The position numbers were made by a program, and so were the translations under genes. Positions 20,001-31,400 of a stretch of DNA of 64,000 nt are shown here, piece after piece. Under the pieces are notes generated by a model. It did no database searches, was not told the DNA's origin, and was given only the letters and a program-made list of their open reading frames with translations. Every line of letters begins with the position of its first letter. Position 1 is the first letter of the stretch. This DNA is from Rhabditoides inermis (Eukaryota; Nematoda; Chromadorea; Rhabditida; Rhabditidae), in assembly GCA_963966185.1 (NCBI GenBank), contig CAWZYM010000433.1, forward strand, positions 64,501 to 128,500, read 5' to 3'.

Positions 20001-23000
20001 TTCCCAAGGACTCGGAATTGAAAAAAAACGCCGAGATAGAAATGAATGTTTCACCTCCTACTAATCACCTGGACCTGCGAGACAAGACTACATTCAACAC
20101 GCATGAAACATGTTTCAGCAACTATTCATTAATACAGTCCGTAAAACTGTGCCAATCTGAAGATAGGATGACAAGAAAAATTTCACTTGAGATAAAAATA
20201 AGTTTCACCTCCACTAATCACCAACAACTGACCAGAACTGTAATGGCAACAGTCAACCACGTGAACGACAAAACTGAGAAAAAGACATGTTCACCCACCT
20301 CATACCCCACAGCTCCCTGCTTGTCGTCGACCAGCAACACGTGCACCGGCTTCTGGCTGGCAAGGGCAGACGCCGCGGGGGCAGGGTGCAGGGATACCTG
20401 CAGGGCAACACTCAGAGTCGGATACCAAGAACAAGAACAAGGACATCTAAAATAGGTTTCAGATTCGACGAATAATAACGCAATCCATTTCATTATCAAT
20501 AACCCGTCTATTCCTACTTTAAATTCAAGCACCATGAATTAAAAAGAATCACGCTAGAAATTACTCGAGACGAAAAATGAGAACGGAAAAGTATGTTTCA
20601 ATATCTTTCCAAAAAATCAAGATACCACTTGGATTAATCCGGTGATTAGATACACTTTCATAAACCATAAATTACCATGACCTCATGACCATACCATAAA
20701 TTCTATCAAACATTTTTTTCACTCATTTTTTCAGCAATTAAAACCAATACGGCAACCATTTGTCAGACTCCTCACCTTACCCTCTTCAATTTCCGCTCAC
20801 CATGAACAAAAACATACACTGAACAAGTTAGGTTTCAACATCACAATTACTCCTAACACAATTTGTTCTCAACAATACCATGACCTCTTTTACCGATTAT
20901 GCCATAATGATAATAAACATGCACCACCTACTATACCACCCACACCCACCTCTCCTCCCTTGCCGATAACCAGGACAGAGTGGATGTGCTGCTCGCCCAC
21001 AGCCGACGGGAGCACGTCCGCCTTGCGCACCTGCAACGGCAACACTCTCTCTCTCACTCCCTCCTTCTCTCTCTCTCTCTCTCTCCCTCCTTCCCTCTCT
21101 CTCCTCTCTCTCTCTCCCTCCCCTCCACCCACCTCATAGCGCAGCTCGACCCTCTCCACCAGCGAGCCATCAATCGGGTTAAACGACACCACGCGACCGA
21201 GCTGAGAGACCTGCAAACAATACGTTACATTCATACAACAACACAACAATGGGCGACTTTAGACAATTCACAAAGGAGACAGGTGTGAAAAAACGAATCA
21301 TCAATAAATCAATTAATAAACATCAATAAATCAATTAATAAACATCAATAAATCAATCAATAAACATCAACAAACATCAATAAATACAAACAACATGCCA
21401 CCTTGTCCTTGAACACGACCGCCGCCTGTGCCTTGTACTGGTAGAGGGCGCTGGTGCGCTGGATGAAGAGGGGCACGCGGGGCTGTCCATCGGCCGACAG
21501 AAGGGCAGAGAAGGCGCCGCCCAGCGACACACGCCACACCACTCCACCGTCAGCATTGTCCAGGCCGAACAGCGTGCCTGCAACACTCCCAATAGATATA
21601 AACCAATAACACTACGTTTTACGGCAACCTCATCGAGAGGGCCGACAAGAAGCGACAATCAGCTCTCTGCCCGAATGAAAACGCATACTCACACACAACA
21701 TGATTCACAGCAACTAAATATGACGGACAAGCCCAATTACAATAATCGGCTTTCACTCTGTGCCCAACCCACCCTTGTCCGTGGCCACCACCACCATCCT
21801 CCGCATGTTGAAGTAGTCCCTCTCGAGGGGTGTGCCTCGGTGGCCGAATGAACCGCCGCGCATCGCAGACACCAGATCCGAGAACGAGCCGCGACCCGAC
21901 AGGATAGAACCCAGCTGAAAGCCAGAAATTACAAACCCGGCAATCATACGTTACATGACACATGCAGAACGCGCTTGGCATTTCTACACCCCTCATCTGA
22001 ATGCTGTTTAACCTTTAAACAACGATACTTACAATACCCCCGGACCCCCGCACTCACATCGAACATCTGCTCGACCGTCCGGCTGAGCCAGCGCCTGGCC
22101 AGCTCGGCCTGACCGCGCATGCGACGAATGAACGTCTCCACCAGGTTGCCTGCAACAACATATCTTTCATAGACATATCACATTCGCGATCGATAGACAA
22201 ACACAATTGAGAAGGCGTAACAGTCATAACAACACCGTACAAATAGGTTTCATAGACATACCACCCTTCGGACAACTTAAGAACTGCAATTTATGAGGAA
22301 ATGAGTATATCAACGACTGATATCAAGCTCACCATTGTGCTCTGAGAACTCGGTCTCGATGGCTGCCTGTGTGTCCGAGAGGGGCACGTCGACCATCTCC
22401 ACCGACACGATGCCAGCCAGAGACTCCTCCCGAGACCATTCCTCCACAGGGGAAGCGCCACTGCAATACGGCAGTCAACAAGCATACAACTTACAAGCTA
22501 TTACGCAGCTCCCACATCACCGATCAAAACATCTCATCGAAACGTATTAATCTCGTATTTTGCATTAACGGTTATCAACGAAACGGTATTGTCATAAAAC
22601 AAACCCCTACGAACCTAACACATTCTTGAAACCTATCTTTTCCAATCACAACAGTACAACACGACGCACCTCTTGACGTCGCAGATCATCATCTCCACCC
22701 GGCAGTCGTCCCCAATCACCACCACCTGCCACTCGCCGGACACTGAGGCGTGCAGGTAGAGACGGGAAGCGGGCGAGCGGGGAGTGGAGGACGGGATAGA
22801 GCCCTGCAAAGCAATGGTCGTCTGTCGTCATCCACCTGGGTTGTAGAGATCGATGACCGAGGAGACATCACAATATTATAATCATACTATAACCCCGCTT
22901 TGCAAAAACATCAATTATACGTAACAGCCAATACGCATAAGTATTGAACTCAGATCACGGCCAATACTTTGTATCCATGCAATATGCATTCCGCATCAGA

Positions 23001-25120
23001 GCATACCCACCCACCTTGTACACGCTCTTTCCTCCTCTCTCGAGCATCTCCAGCCTGTCCCCCCTCAGCCCCGCGAACATGACCACTCCCTCGCGGCCGT
23101 CGCGCCCAGCAGCCACCGCGTCCACGCGGGACACGCGCAGCACCTGCCAATCGATGGTGGTGGAATACGATATAGGTGATTCGGTGATTATGATTATAGA
23201 TTATAGGTGATTCGTTCGGTAATTTGTCTACGTGCACTACTGACTGACTAGCAAAAAGGACAAGAAGAGATTACGCGACGCCTTACGCATTCAAAGTATC
23301 CAACTAGTACAAATTAAATGCCACCACATCGCTATTCAAGTCATACAGACCAGAAACATAACATTTCCAGTTATCCAGATTCAAGACCTCACCTCCTTTG
23401 CGCTGGTCACATCGACGACGACAGTCCTGTCCCCGGCATGCACAGCCACGTATCCATCCACTCCAGCCGACACGGGGGAGGAGACAGAGGAAGAGCCGAG
23501 GGGCAACGAGGAGACCTGCACAAGGGAAAAGTGAAGGTAGGGATAGGGGACGAAAAGCAAAACGCATTACGGTTGTCGCAGCATTAGGAATATGTACACT
23601 CCCTGAAACATATATTCCATGTTCATTCAAAATTCCCCCGTACCTTTCCGCTCGCGTCCACCACATGCAAATCGGATCCACCCACACACGCGACGCGACC
23701 GCCGGACACAACGCACCTGCAATTTGCATAATCCAAGGTCACACAACTACAACATTACTCCAACAAGTACTCACATGTGCTTGCTGGCCCATGCGGCGGG
23801 GATGGTCTTTTTAGTGCTGTCTCCGTTGGCGGCGAATGCGTGGAGGTCGAGCTGGCCGGCGCGGGCAGACACAACCACCGGTCCGTCCTCCGACGAGAGA
23901 ACCGCTGTCCAATCACTGCAGCAGCAATCGATTAGGAAATGATTTCGAGTGGGGACGTAAGCTATTATTACACGCAAAACTTTCTGGAACAACTGCAACT
24001 ACTGGAAACGTAAATACAAAAGTTGCACAGTATATAACCATATGTAGACAGGCAACAACGAAAAACATGAATGAAACTGTTTCACAACAAGCTATTCATA
24101 TGCGTACAAGGGTACAAATATCACAATAGAGCGGCAACAGAAACATATAACACGCAGACTACCCACCCCTCTCCGATGTGCTTCTCCCACAGCACGGCTC
24201 CCTCATCGTCCAAGGTGACCACCCGACCGTGCGCCGACACAACCAACTGCTCGTTCACCACCGACAGGGCAGGGGCGCTGCAAGGCAAGCAATGTCGATA
24301 GTCAACCTGCCCCATCTATCAAAGGTAATCAAGCAATCACTACCAATCGATAATTCGATCACTCACACATTGCTGGCCGTCTGTCCGAGGGGTGTGTCCC
24401 ACTTGAGCGCGCCGCTGCGCTTTTCCCACGTGCGCACCGCCCGACCGTCGTGCGCGACCGTGTACATGACTGAAATACGTTTCAAAAATAATAAAAATGG
24501 AAATGATAAACTTGCATTATCAATTTGACTACTGCAGTGCATTCCGAATAATAACCACTCACATCTCTTCTTGAGTGCGAAGGGCATGTCGTGTGCGAGC
24601 TGGCCCTCCTCCTGCAGGCGGCGCCATACTGCAATAGTTATGATAATATCGATCGATCAATAATCGATAAATACGAATATCATAAGTATGTGCACATTCT
24701 CACCGATCTTTCCAGTGTTGAGTGAGATGGCGGCGAATGCGTTGCTGCGCGTCGACACGAGCAGGTGGTCGGGCCGGTCGTTGCCCCGATCGATCGACAC
24801 CTGCGCCGGACAACCCACCATCCGGTGGCGCCTCAAACAATTGGATTTACTACACCAATCGAATTTGAACACACTACGGTTTGAGACGGCCTTATACAAT
24901 CTATCAAAGAACGAAGCCAACAACAAAATAACGATATAGTGCATACTACCAAGCGTGTGAATGAGTCCAGCACAAAATTGTATTGTGATAACTTCATACA
25001 CCGTACAACAAAGAAAGTGAAATCCAATATAAATACTCACCAATCATACTTTCCGGCTTGGTCTTCAAAGATTGCATTGGTCAATGCGACGACGCAGAAT
25101 AAAGCAGCTAGAAGCCGCAT
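14090..25120 (-). CDS. emc-1: ER membrane protein complex subunit 1 (EMC1)
   Basis: Large luminal subunit of the EMC insertase, acting in membrane-protein biogenesis at the ER. Twenty-four exons: 25041-25120, 24704-24831, 24563-24628, 24367-24469, 24167-24277, 23775-23915, 23644-23716, 23393-23515, 23015-23143, 22670-22803, 22333-22460, 22058-22149, 21773-21914, 21402-21577, 21133-21210, 20950-21030, 20299-20397, 19745-19844, 19076-19218, 18727-18797, 15763-15848, 15384-15540, 15012-15170 and 14090-14297. These total 2808 nt, 935 aa (human is 993). The start MRLLAALFCVVALTNA is a signal peptide followed by FEDQAGKYDWR. The middle is a PQQ-like beta-propeller region. The C-terminal conserved block contains RVHSQGRVLMDRS, GPVHLVHCEHW, YWNSKARRTEIGVLELYEG and PSGLESTSLMLAYGIDVFYT. 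One TM helix near the end (LVLIGLFAGSYV) precedes KRIARGNALKQAWA. A 2.9-kb intron (15849-18726) carries nested repeats. The acceptor at 25156-25154 is 33 nt above the ATG. Confidence 0.95.
15950..18700. mobile_element. Candidate mobile element in EMC1 intron 20, flanked by AT palindromes
   Basis: Both ends of this intron insert carry copies of the palindrome CTAAAATTTTAG. A perfect 18-mer, GTACTAAAATTTTAGTAC, lies at 15951-15968, with partial copies near 16060-16096. Six more copies lie between 18545 and 18697. On the plus strand, opposite to EMC1, there are exon-like stretches at 16273-16347 and 16463-16521 joined by a good donor and acceptor, and at 18258-18494. No transposase was recognised. 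The exact ends and target duplication are not resolved. Confidence 0.55.
16522..18257. mobile_element. Inner GC-rich inverted-repeat element
   Basis: It begins CGGGTGTCGCGCGC and ends with the inverse, GCGCGCGACACCCG. About 120-140 nt of GC-rich subterminal sequence follows at each end, with repeats of the type CGGGGCAATACCGGG and TCGCGCAAT (16522-16640 and 18115-18257). The centre is AT-rich. A small plus-strand candidate (17065-17215 joined to 17263-17327, 71 aa, in phase) has no recognisable family. Removal of the whole element leaves the flanking plus-strand reading frame open, so it looks like an insertion into the outer element. Confidence 0.55.
19845..20298. repeat. Diverged tandem duplication in EMC1 intron 17
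   Basis: A block around 19870-19915 containing ACATGTTTCAGCAACTGTTC recurs around 20095-20140 with ACATGTTTCAGCAACTATTC. Similar flanking words (TTTCACCTCC near 20050 and 20206) point to an old duplication of about 220 nt. It has no coding effect. Confidence 0.5.
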
Positions 25121-25430
25121 GATGAGACGCCGTACAACGACGAGGTATTACCTGAATAAGCTGTTATCAATAGGAAACAACAAACAACTTATAAACATGA
25201 AATAAACAACAAAACAAACATCGTAAACAAAAATCACCAACTTTGAAATTAACTACTACGCTACTATTGGCGCATAAAAGAAATAATAAAACGTCAATAG
25301 GCGTTCACGTAAACTCATACACGCATTTTTTTTCAAAACGTTTTTATTCCTCACGAAACACAATGCAAAATCTAAGAATTTTAAGGCGAAAGCGTTTTAA
25401 TCATCTAACATTTGTAAATTAACTTTGGTG
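25121..25430 (-). other. Intercistronic region between the hydrolase and EMC1
   Basis: Only 310 nt separate the hydrolase stop from the downstream EMC1 ATG on the same strand. It holds an AATAAA (plus-strand TTTATT at 25343-25348), about 80 nt after the stop. A TTATTCAG acceptor at 25154-25156 sits 33 nt before the EMC1 ATG. This arrangement is what an operon with spliced-leader processing would show. Confidence 0.5.
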
Positions 25431-25858
25431 CTAGTCCTGCTTGGTGTCACCCGCTGCGCCGCAGTTTGCGCGACTAGCGTCCGGAGCGTCCGGAATGGAA
25501 GAGTCTCCATATGAGAGGTGGGCAGTGTGGCATGACTGGGAGATGACAGAGGGCGGCTTGGAGGGAATGGCGGGCACCGCCGTAGTTGTCTGCCCGGGCA
25601 GCTCCCTCTCCGTGCGCACACTCTTCGTAGTGTCAGTCTTGAACGAGCGGGAGTCCTGAAGGCATTGTTTTTTCAAAGTTTTCACCAAATAAGTGTTTTC
25701 AAAATACAAGCAGACTCACGATGTATTTGACTTTGGCGGGATGGCTGTCGGATGTCTGGGTGGGATCAGTCAGCTCCTCGCGGAGACGCTCCCAACGGTA
25801 AAGACACTCACGCACCTGGGGTGGATGAAGAGGGAGCGTTAGAGAGAGGAAAGAGAGG

Positions 25859-25937
<79 letters not shown>

Positions 25938-26356
25938 GAAGAGAGAGAGCACCTTGCTGATCCTGGCTTTGACAATCTGCTCGAGCGTCGTCTGCCAGCT
26001 CTCTCGCACCCCGAGATCGTCGTTAAGAAAGTCCTTCACGCGCTCCCACATCCGCCGGTCACAGAACACACCCTGAAAAAAGTAAACAAGTAAGAAAATA
26101 AACAACCAGGTAAACAAGTAAACAACTATGTAAACAAGTAAACAACCAGGTAAACACGTGAACAAACAAACAAACAACTTACCTGGTGCGTGGCGTCCTC
26201 TGCCAGGTAGAAGTCGACGCAGTTGGGAATCCTGTCGGCCATGGCTCTGCCGTGCTTGGGGCGGACCAGGATGTCCTTGGATCCGTGGCAGACTAGAGTC
26301 TTGGCGCGGATGCGGGGCGCGTGGTCATAGCTGATGGACTCTCTCTCTCTCTCTCC

Positions 26357-26408
<52 letters not shown>

Positions 26409-27375
26409 CCTCTCCTCACCTAGTGAACAGATCTCCCCAGCACCGTTTCTCCCTCCTCGGCGAGTTCATCGCAACCCGACCGATAGACGTGAACGGAGCG
26501 ATCAGCACCAGACCGCCCACCTATACCGTAAGTACCGTACCCTCCAAGATACCGTACCCCCAAGCTACCGTACCTCCTCATGCTGGCTGGCAATGTGCAC
26601 AGCAGCCGCCGTGCCGAGGCTGAATCCCACCAGAATGATGTTCTTCTCATCGTAGCCCAGTCCGGTCTGTGCGTAGCTAGAAAAGAGTGAGATGGAAGAG
26701 AGAGGGAGAGAGAGGGAGAGAGAGTGAGAGAGATAGAGAGTGAGATAGAGAGTGAGAGAGAGAGAGAGAGAGGCTCACTTGTACACGATGCGCGCATTCT
26801 CGTAGATGGACTGCTCGCTCGGCGCCCCATCAGACACCCCGAAGCCCGAGTAGTCAAACGCCAACATGTCACACTGTAGAAAATCTGCCATGTCCATCTA
26901 AACAGGATACTGCAATCAGGTATACTGTATCTACAGTAACCTGAATCGCACTCACCAGATTCGGATCCGTCAGCATACACGAGCCGAGGTCGCTGCTGTT
27001 GGGTTGGCTGCAACATACCGTAACCCTATTCAATCTACAGTAACCCACAAGAATATGATGAGGCGCGGCGATCGATGGTAGCCGGACGGTTTCATCTTCT
27101 TGCTCGTCTTCTCACAGGTCGCCACCAGACACACAATGTGACCCTGCTTGCACTCGAGCAGTACCGTCTGGGGTACGGTACATTCAATTACGGTATACGG
27201 TAGATACCGTATACCTGACATCGCAGCAGGTGGAAAAAAACGTCGGTCGCGCGATACTTTGGATCGATGAGATGGGGCAGACAGAAAGAGAGGCGGGCAG
27301 CCGACTTGGCTTCAGACGCCGAGAAGAAGGCAGTGCGGTGGGTTTCCTGAAAGTCGAAAATGTAGAGATGTAGAG

Positions 27376-27417
<42 letters not shown>

Positions 27418-28257
27418 TAGAGCGATAGAGAAAGACAGAAAAAGAGATAGAGAGAGAGAGAGAAGAAAGAAAGAGAGAGAGATACTCACGGGTCCTCCCA
27501 TGAGGTAGTAGTAGAACCCCCTCGGCGGGGGTTGGAAGATGATCTTCTTGGCGACAATCCGCGGCCAAGGAGGCAGCAACACAAACACAACGATCAGCAT
27601 CCACTTCAACACAAGCAGCGGGTACAGGTACAGGGGAGTCGACGATACACCCTGTAGTACTGTAGCTTGAATTTGGGTACTGTACTCTCCCGTATTCCTA
27701 ATTGTGCCACATCATGACAACACTACTGTTGTTTAGGTTTAGGTTACTGTACTCTACCGTATTCCTAATTGTACCACAACACGTTCTGTAGTTGTTTCTG
27801 TACTCTACCGTATCCCTAACTTGACACAGCATGTTCAGTGTTACTGTACTCTACCGTATTCCTAACTTACCATCGCGTCGGGAATCACATTGTGCACCGG
27901 GCACACGTCCACCCGCTCGATCGTAATCGAAGCGGCTGAAATTAGGTTTACTGTAATAACGGGTACGGTACTCTACCGTACCCTCTGCTAGGCTGACGAT
28001 GGCTCGCTCGGCTCTCTGATGTTCCCTCTCCTCTAGGGTCGGCTCTTGTGGTGGGGTGACGGAGGTAGCAGATACGGATGAGAGCGTCTCTGACCTGAAA
28101 CCCCTCTCCTTCTCTTTTGTCTCTCTCTCTTCTCTCCTCTCTCTTCTCTCCTCTCTCCTCTCTCCTCTCTCCTCTCCTCTCCTCTCCTCTCCTCTCCTCT
28201 CCTCTCCTCTCCTCTCCTCTCCTCTCCTCTCCTCTCCTCTCCTCTCCTCTCCTCTCA

Positions 28258-28314
<57 letters not shown>

Positions 28315-28460
28315 ACTCACTCTATCTCTTGCTCGTCGACACTGCCACTGCTGGCTATGGAGTGCACTGCCAGGTCGATGCGCATCTGCACATCGCTCGA
28401 TTATCGATTATCGATTTATCGATCCGCTGTACCTACCGCATCGCCGCCAGCCGCAGCCAT
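25431..28460 (-). CDS. Membrane-anchored alpha/beta hydrolase, ABHD17/Bem46-like
   Basis: Predicted serine hydrolase; ABHD17 enzymes are depalmitoylases, but substrate here is unknown. Fifteen exons: 28437-28460, 28321-28385, 27982-28094, 27871-27935, 27490-27651, 27215-27346, 27049-27167, 26956-27007, 26779-26873, 26574-26676, 26420-26520, 26183-26342, 25953-26072, 25720-25815 and 25431-25655, giving 543 aa. A Ser/Glu-rich N-terminus precedes one hydrophobic segment (about residues 96-117). Then come DYSGFGVSDG, the nucleophile elbow GFSLG (Ser295), HGSKD (Asp367) and AEDATHQ (His396). This is a complete triad in the order and spacing of ABHD17. The N-terminal Cys palmitoylation cluster of vertebrate ABHD17 is absent; a true TM helix replaces it. 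The C-terminal tail is long and low-complexity. All phases match. The intron before exon 12 is wholly purine on the coding strand, so that acceptor is one of many possible AGs. Likely upstream partner of EMC1 in an operon. Confidence 0.88.
26080..26160. promoter_or_regulatory. Array of six GTAAACA forkhead-type sites in a hydrolase intron
   Basis: GTAAACA occurs at 26082, 26110, 26118, 26130, 26138 and 26150, mostly as GTAAACAA, within intron 12 of the hydrolase gene. This is the core bound by FOXO/DAF-16-class factors. The array also has the look of a decayed simple repeat, so function is unproven. Confidence 0.45.
28121..28314. repeat. (CTCCT)n and (TC)n microsatellite in hydrolase intron 2
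   Basis: About 90 nt of CTCCT pentamers are followed by about 50 nt of TC dinucleotides. On the coding (minus) strand this is a purine tract between exons 28321-28385 and 27982-28094. Confidence 0.95.
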
Positions 28461-28480
28461 GCGACCAGCCAGTGCCGTCG

Positions 28481-28787
28481 CGCGTCAATCAGTAAATCGA
28501 TACTCTGGCCATTGCGAAATGACGCCAGACACACGTCTAGAAGAACTAGAATCTAGAGTCTTCTTCGGCCTACACAACATTCGGCACGTTTCGAGACGAA
28601 GCTCAAGTTTCGTAATTTTCCCCCTAGTTTCACTACGCGTCAATCAGTAAATCGATACTCTGGCCATTGCGAAATGACGCCAGACACACGTCTAGAAGAA
28701 CTAGAATCTAGAGTCTTCGGCCTACACAACATTCGGCACGTTTCGAGACGAAGCTCAAGTTTCGTAATTTTCCCCCTAGTTTCACTA
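28481..28787. repeat. Recent tandem duplication, ~155 bp x 2
   Basis: The unit starting CGCGTCAATCAGTAAATCG (28481) repeats at 28636 with near-perfect identity. The second copy lacks one TTC and differs in its last few bases. It lies just upstream of the hydrolase start codon, so it may duplicate promoter sequence. The rest of 28788-29150 shows no gene. Confidence 0.9.
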
Positions 28788-29143
28788 CGTGTACGGAACG
28801 TGTGATATAGAGCGATATGATCTGATTATATGTTTTATATCAGTGATAAGCCGGCACACGTAGCTAGGACCCAATCGGAAAGGGTGTAAAATCAAAGGTG
28901 CCTACGAAATGTGGGGATGATCTATGCAGCCTGATACCACGCCCAGATCGAATCGCATTTGATCCGATTACCCTCAAAACCTCAAATTCACAAAACTGTG
29001 GACATCCGGCTTCACACAACAGACGAACGCTTATCATTAATCATTTATCACAGTTCCGACACTAATCGACTAATCCCGACTTCCTTACGCAACTCGGACA
29101 GATCCGGCCTGGCCGGCTCTTATCGCTCACTTTCCGTTTACTG

Positions 29144-29151
<8 letters not shown>

Positions 29152-29222
<71 letters not shown>
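29152..29222. repeat. (TC)n microsatellite in the saposin-like promoter
   Basis: About 70 nt of TC dinucleotide lie immediately upstream of the TATA box of the two-domain saposin-like gene. Confidence 0.95.
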
Positions 29223-29226
<4 letters not shown>

Positions 29227-29237
29227 GAGCTGCCCCC

Positions 29238-29244
29238 TATATAG
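29238..29244 (+). promoter_or_regulatory. TATA box of the two-domain saposin-like gene
   Basis: TATATAG lies 35-41 nt above the ATG at 29279, inside CCCCCTATATAGTCCCCC. The 5' UTR would therefore be very short. Confidence 0.6.
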
Positions 29245-29278
29245 TCCCCCGGCCGGCTCTCCAGCCGCAGTCGCAGCC

Positions 29279-29921
29279 ATGCTCCGCAACATTCTCGTCG
29301 CTCTCGTTCTCGCCACCGCCGTCCTGGCGGTGAGTTGTTGTTGTTTACCAGTAAACAACCTTTGTTTACTAGTAAACAACCTTTGTTTACTAGTATTTGT
29401 TGTACACAAATAGTTTCCACTTTCGAGAGAGTGAGAGAGAGAGAAAGGGAGAGAGAGAGCGAGCGAGAGAGAGATATAGAGACAAAGAGAAGAGGTTCAT
29501 GTTCACCTCGTTCCCATTTCAGCAGCACCACAAGCACGATCCGTGCAGGACGTGCGAGTTCCTTCTCAACATGGCCGAGCACCACTTTCACCGCAACATC
29601 ACCGACGAGACCGCCCTCAAGGTACCGTACACCTACCGTATACCCACCGTATACCTACTGTTTACCTATCGTATACCCACCGTAAACCTACTGTATGACG
29701 AACATCTATCGTACACCTACCGTACCCCTACCGTACACCTACCGTATACTTACCGTACACCTACCGTATACCTAATAGCTACAGTAACCTTTCTAGGCCC
29801 AGCTGCTGACCGAGTGCCAGAACCTGGCCAAGTTCGAGGGACAGGATGCGGCCACCGCCTGCACCAACCTCGTCAACACCAAGATGGACGTCATCTACAA
29901 CGTGCGTCCCTCTCTCTCTCT

Positions 29922-29952
<31 letters not shown>

Positions 29953-30956
29953 GCTCTCTCTCTCTCTCTAACCCCCTCCCTCTCTCTCCAGGACATCAAG
30001 AAGGGAGACCGCAACAGCCAGACCTGCGTCGACCTCGGAGAGTGCAAGCCCCGCGTCGAGCAGCCCGTGGTGAATAAACCCCGTTTGAATTCCCGCACTC
30101 AACCTATGATGTGCAGATCCTCGCTCCCCACGACCCGTGCCGCACCTGCGATCTGCTCATGAACATCGCCGAGCACCACTTCAAGAACAACATCAAGGAC
30201 GAGGCCGCCCTCAAGGTACCTTATCCCCACCGTAATCTACCGTATACAGTACTCTACAGTACCCTACAGTACCCCTGTTACAGACTCAGCTCAACGAGGA
30301 GTGCGTCCGTCTCGGCCAGCACGAGGGTAAGCAGGCCGCCCAGCACTGCGCCAGCCTGGTGAGGATTACGGTAAATCGAATATGGGATACGGTAGATTGA
30401 ATATATGGTAGATCTAGCATGAGAGGATTACGGTACATTGATCATGAGGATTACGGTAGATCAATCATGACGGTGTGTAGAAAGATAACACTGTACTGTT
30501 GAAATGATTTGACACAAAACTCGGGCGTTATCTATCCACGTCTTCCGAGTCATAAAATCACGAGAGCCACGCGGTAATGCGATATACGCTTCACTGACGC
30601 TGTAAAAAAAGAGTGCGTCGTGGCTAACCAATAGTGTTAGATGCACCATGTTCCGAACCCATACACACCACTCTAATTAACTAATCACCAAAAAACTAAC
30701 TTTTCAGACGTCTATAATCTCTATAATCTCTATAATCTCTCTATAATCTCGTATAATTTCTTATATCTTTCAAGAGTAGTTCACAAACTTGAGGAAATAA
30801 ACCAAATACAAATACAAACGACTATGCTCTCTGTTGCAGGTGGCCAACAACATCGACACGATCTTCAAGGACCTCTCTGCTGGCAAGAGGCCGCACCAGA
30901 CGTGCGTCGACCTCAAGGAGTGCGTCAAGATCACCATGCGCGCACAGAGGGTGTAA
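29279..30956 (+). CDS. Two-domain saposin-like secreted protein
   Basis: Seven exons: 29279-29329, 29523-29621, 29797-29901, 29992-30069, 30117-30215, 30284-30358 and 30840-30956, giving 207 aa. The signal peptide MLRNILVALVLATAVLA occupies exon 1 exactly. Two saposin B-type domains follow (about 22-100 and 116-200). Each opens with HDPCRTC and has six Cys in the C-x2-C...C...C...C...C order, ending TCVDLGEC and TCVDLKEC. Nematode saposin-like proteins bind lipid and some are pore-forming antibacterial effectors of the gut or act in lysosomes; which applies here is unknown. Exon boundaries fall at equivalent positions in both domains, so the gene arose by internal duplication. The first intron carries a forkhead-site array. 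Close relative of the four-domain gene at 33449-35873 on the other strand. Confidence 0.92.
29342..29390. promoter_or_regulatory. Five forkhead-type sites in intron 1 of the saposin-like gene
   Basis: TGTTTAC at 29342, 29363 and 29384 and GTAAACA at 29351 and 29372 form a 21-bp period of alternating orientation. Each GTAAACA and the following TGTTTAC make an inverted pair. FOXO/DAF-16 binds this core, and saposin-like genes are among known DAF-16-responsive gene classes in C. elegans. Binding here is inferred. Confidence 0.5.
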
Positions 30957-30969
30957 ACATTGCTCATGT

Positions 30970-30975
30970 AATAAA
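30970..30975 (+). terminator. Poly(A) signal AATAAA of the two-domain saposin-like gene
   Basis: AATAAA lies 14 nt after the stop codon, giving a very short 3' UTR. Confidence 0.8.
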
Positions 30976-31400
30976 GACACTTCTACTTACCACAGGATGG
31001 AGGTTGTTCAAAATTTAGATTGATGTTCGAATCCGGCTGACTACCCCTTTGAGCTCGCAGTTTAAAAACTGTATGTCTATCTCAACTTGCTCGATTCGTC
31101 TCACTCTTGCTGGTTCGATGTCACCCCCTCTTCTTCCTAATGTCATTTGCATTCACTCGTCTGCCGATCCTCCCTCCCTCCGTTCTTCTCTCGCCAGTCG
31201 CCGCTCGTTCCACCCGGCTGCGCGGTTCGCCCTGCCATGGTGCGGTCTTCCCCATTCTCTCCCCTCATCATCCTTTCCACCACCCACCTCCATTATCTCT
31301 TTGCCAACTACCAACTTTTTGCCAACTACCTATTATAAACTCCAAACTCACCCAAGCCGTACGATTTGAGATAAATATTTTTAATCAAAACCTCTTCCAG
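30976..31400. other. Intergenic / undetermined 5' part of the next gene
   Basis: Pyrimidine-rich sequence with no recognised exon. The frame of the next gene's first sure exon stays open back to 31107, and an acceptor-like CTCGCAG ends at 31060. The true start of the downstream gene probably lies here but cannot be chosen. Confidence 0.4.

Noticed and set aside
31107..31400. Extending the helical-protein gene upstream to the ATGs at 31107 or 31140.
   Set aside because: The frame is open but the translation is pyrimidine-driven (Pro/Ser/Leu) with no sign of a domain or signal peptide, so the start was left undetermined.
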